Origin: Eutreptiella sp. 'Long Island Sound 2002'
Lineage: Eukaryota; Euglenozoa; Euglenophyceae; Eutreptiales; Eutreptiaceae
NCBI GenBank assembly: GCA_964036045.1
Contig: OZ038381.1
Location: forward strand, 121,895,843-121,959,842
DNA length: 64,000 nt
Reading direction: 5' to 3'
Below are positions 61,735 to 64,000 of the stretch, piece by piece. Under the pieces are notes generated by a model. The model was given only the letters and a program-made list of their open reading frames with translations, ran no database searches and was not told where the DNA came from. Made by a program: the position numbers and the translations under genes. Position 1 is the stretch's first letter. Each line of letters opens with the position of its first letter.

Positions 61735-64000
61735 ACAAACAACCCGATGACGCGTGACCCGCTGCCCTTCACACCCGGCAACCCACACAAACCAGCCACA
61801 AAGAGCGCCGTGCCCCACGACACACCCACCCCACCCAGCAGCCCACACACCCCTACCGCGCACAGCCCCGTAACCATAGGCCCGTCCCCCCCGGCACCCA
61901 AATGCAGCCCAGGCGAACTGTTCCTTCCCGTCGGCACTGATGCGCACACCCTCACGAATTGCAGGAGCCCAGCCCAGCCCAACCAGATGGTCGGAGACCG
62001 CAGCCCCACACCTGCACCACAGGCCGCAGCCGACCAGATCGCCCTGCCGGGCCGCCAGATTGCAACCGGGCCCTTGCAGCCACCCGCCCCCGACCGGCAG
62101 CCCGAGAAGATGGCCTTTGTCCTCTCCGCCGCCGCAACGCGCAAGGCCGTCACCGCCCGCATGACGGCACAACCCTCAAGCCGGAGAAGCACCATCTCCT
62201 CCTCGTCCTCATCCTCTTTATCCTCCTCCCCTGCCTCCTAGCCCCTCACCGTCGCCCTCATCAACAAGGCCTCGACCCAATCCAAAGCAGCAGCCGCAAA
62301 GCAGGCTCCAGGCGGCCTCTCGACCACAACGCGGGCGGTCAGAGCAGCTCAGCAGCAACCCGACAACCCCACCCGCCAAAAGCAGGTCCCTCCGCACCTC
62401 CGGGACAACGTCAATTTCCTCCTCGAGCCGGTCTCCAAACCCAACCCGAACCGCAAGCCGCAGCCCGAGCCCCAGCGCTAGCAACATCACCACCCGCAAC
62501 ACCACCAACACCACCAACACCACCACCACCAGCACCACCATGATTACCACCACACAGAACGTCAGCGCCAACAGCCACAACAGGGGCGGCAGCAGCAGCA
62601 ACAGAAACGCTCCCGTCACCAGAACCCCACGCCCGTCGCATCCCGTGCCCCCCTACCCCCAGCACGAACCGCCACCACAGAGGCGGTCACGCAACACGAC
62701 CCCATCCAAACCCTCGTCCATATCCCCATCTCCAAGTGCCTGGTCATCCGGCCTCCATAAACCACCAGCACCGCCGGCCAGACCAACCCTGGGACATGGG
62801 ACCCCTGCACCGCGGTCTCCGTTAAACCCGAATCCCAAACCAGCCCCAACTATCCACCAACCCCTGCAGCCCCAAGGGCTGCAGATGATCCCTGAACCCC
62901 TTATCCCACCGCAGCGCAAAGGGATCCTGGGGGCATACCCGCAGCAAAACCACTAGCAAACCGTCCCCAGAACGATCACCACCACCACCACCACCACTAG
63001 CCACAACACCACGACCACCACTACAACCCCACCACCAGCACCAGCACCCTTCACCCTACCCGACGGGACCACAACCCCCCATGCACGGGCAACACCACCA
63101 CCTGGGATGGCCACAACACGCAGCAGGGCACGACCCCACTACCCAGCCTACCACCATTAGCTGCCCCCCCGCAAACCAGGAACTGTAATGGGACAGTCCC
63201 CACGCCCGCGCTGGAATAGGCATGCCCCCCAAGGCCACCCGCACCTGGGACAGCCCCCTCGGGCACCACTGGAGCCGTACCACCTGCCACCCTCATTACC
63301 GCATCAACCCAACCAGGCACAACCCCCCTACGCAGCGGATCCACACGGGGCAGAAGGCTTATCCCCTCCGCCCAACTACCCAGCAGAACCGCACGAGGCC
63401 CCCCTGGCACAGGGATCGCCGCCCGAATTGCCCGACTTGCCCCGCGAGGAACCCGGCTCCGAAAAAGGGCGCCGCTCCCCCTCCCCCCCGGAATGACGCT
63501 CCCGCCCCTGCCTCTCCCGCTCCCCACGGCACCAGCGCGCGTCCTTGACCCCCAGACCCCACTCTCACTGCTACGGCTCCCTGAGGCGCCGCTCTAACTC
63601 CCAAAAACCCCGCTTCCCCCACTTCCACTCCCCGGAACGCCACCACGCAGGCCACCGCCACCGCATGTCCATATCCCCCTCCCGGCACGAACGGCCCCCC
63701 CGGCCCCGCGTTTCCCGCTTCCCATACCACCAACATGCGTCCCCCGCCCCCCGCCCCGCCAGCGCCGCTTCTGGGCCCCAAGCTGGGACCCCTCCCCCTA
63801 CCCTCCCGACCAACCTCACCTTGTGGTCCGCCCCCGCCCTGTGCCGCTTGATGAGGTGGGCAGGGGGAGCGAGCAGGCATGGAGGACACCACCGCCTCCA
63901 CCCCTCCGAGAAGCTCCTCACTCGCAACCCCTACGACCCCGACAACACCGCCCGAGAGGCTGCCATGCCGCAGAGCGCTTGGGAAACGCTCCTCCAGGAA
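61735..64000 (+). pseudogene. Proline-rich / RS-rich coding unit, copy 2 (broken, runs off the window)
   Basis: One protein-like frame runs 61678-62241, passes a TAG and continues (LINKASTQSKAAAAKQAPGG, then VPPHLRDNVNFLLEPV). From 63188 a frame runs to the window edge through one TGA at 63494 (likely CGA, as Arg-rich sequence flanks it): PPRAPLEPYHLPP, an Arg/Ser/His-rich stretch (SRSPRHQRAS, FHSPERHHAGHRHRM), then EKLLTRNPYDPDNTAREAAM and PQSAWETLLQE. Copy 1 has the same PQxAWxxxL segment. Function is not recognised. Confidence 0.4.

Overview
The window is eukaryotic, repeat-dominated DNA with no recognisable single-copy host gene apart from one captured fragment. It consists of LTR retrotransposons of the Ty3/gypsy chromodomain (chromovirus) type, one LINE, satellites and minisatellites. 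A tRNA-iMet-type primer site, GT-AG introns in the captured fragment and the GC-rich coding regions of the elements suggest a large, transposon-rich protist genome, perhaps a microalga. The species cannot be fixed from the sequence alone.

Layout. 1-3175: two satellite families with nearly the same period (about 184 and 185 bp). 3176-3822: unassigned sequence running into the remnant of an old element, D. 3823-16271: element A, a chromovirus with 0.79-kb LTRs and a 5-bp target duplication (AGGAC). Its long 3' region holds an antisense, intron-containing fragment of a zinc-finger gene. 16272-17632: D resumes. 17633-49573: element C, a relative of A, flanked by GGAGG and inserted in D. C was itself hit twice. 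Element B (19665-32896; 2.37-kb LTRs, ATGAT duplication) lies in its gag, and a LINE (33980-41603; duplication of about 19 bp, A-tail) lies between its protease and the next pol domain. 49574 onward: D resumes briefly, followed by minisatellites. 52331-54645 and 58123-61720: minus-strand 3' ends (3' UTR plus LTR) of two more relatives of A, here called G and F. 54669-58122 (minus) and about 61735-64000 (plus): two copies of a proline-rich coding unit in opposite orientation.

How the genes work together. A, B and C share one plan: gag with a CCHC knuckle, a single in-frame stop, aspartic protease, a module starting with an E/D-x-F-A-S motif, reverse transcriptase, RNase H, DDE integrase and a chromodomain. 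Placing gag and pol in one frame with one stop between them suggests expression by stop-codon readthrough. The module between protease and RT is not part of the textbook Ty3/gypsy order. The chromodomain would direct integration to particular chromatin, which fits the repeated insertion of elements into each other.

All copies carry stops or frameshifts. B is closest to intact (one indel and several nonsense changes, most explained by C:G to T:A transitions), A is next, and C is badly decayed. The nesting gives the relative order D, then A and C, then B and the LINE.
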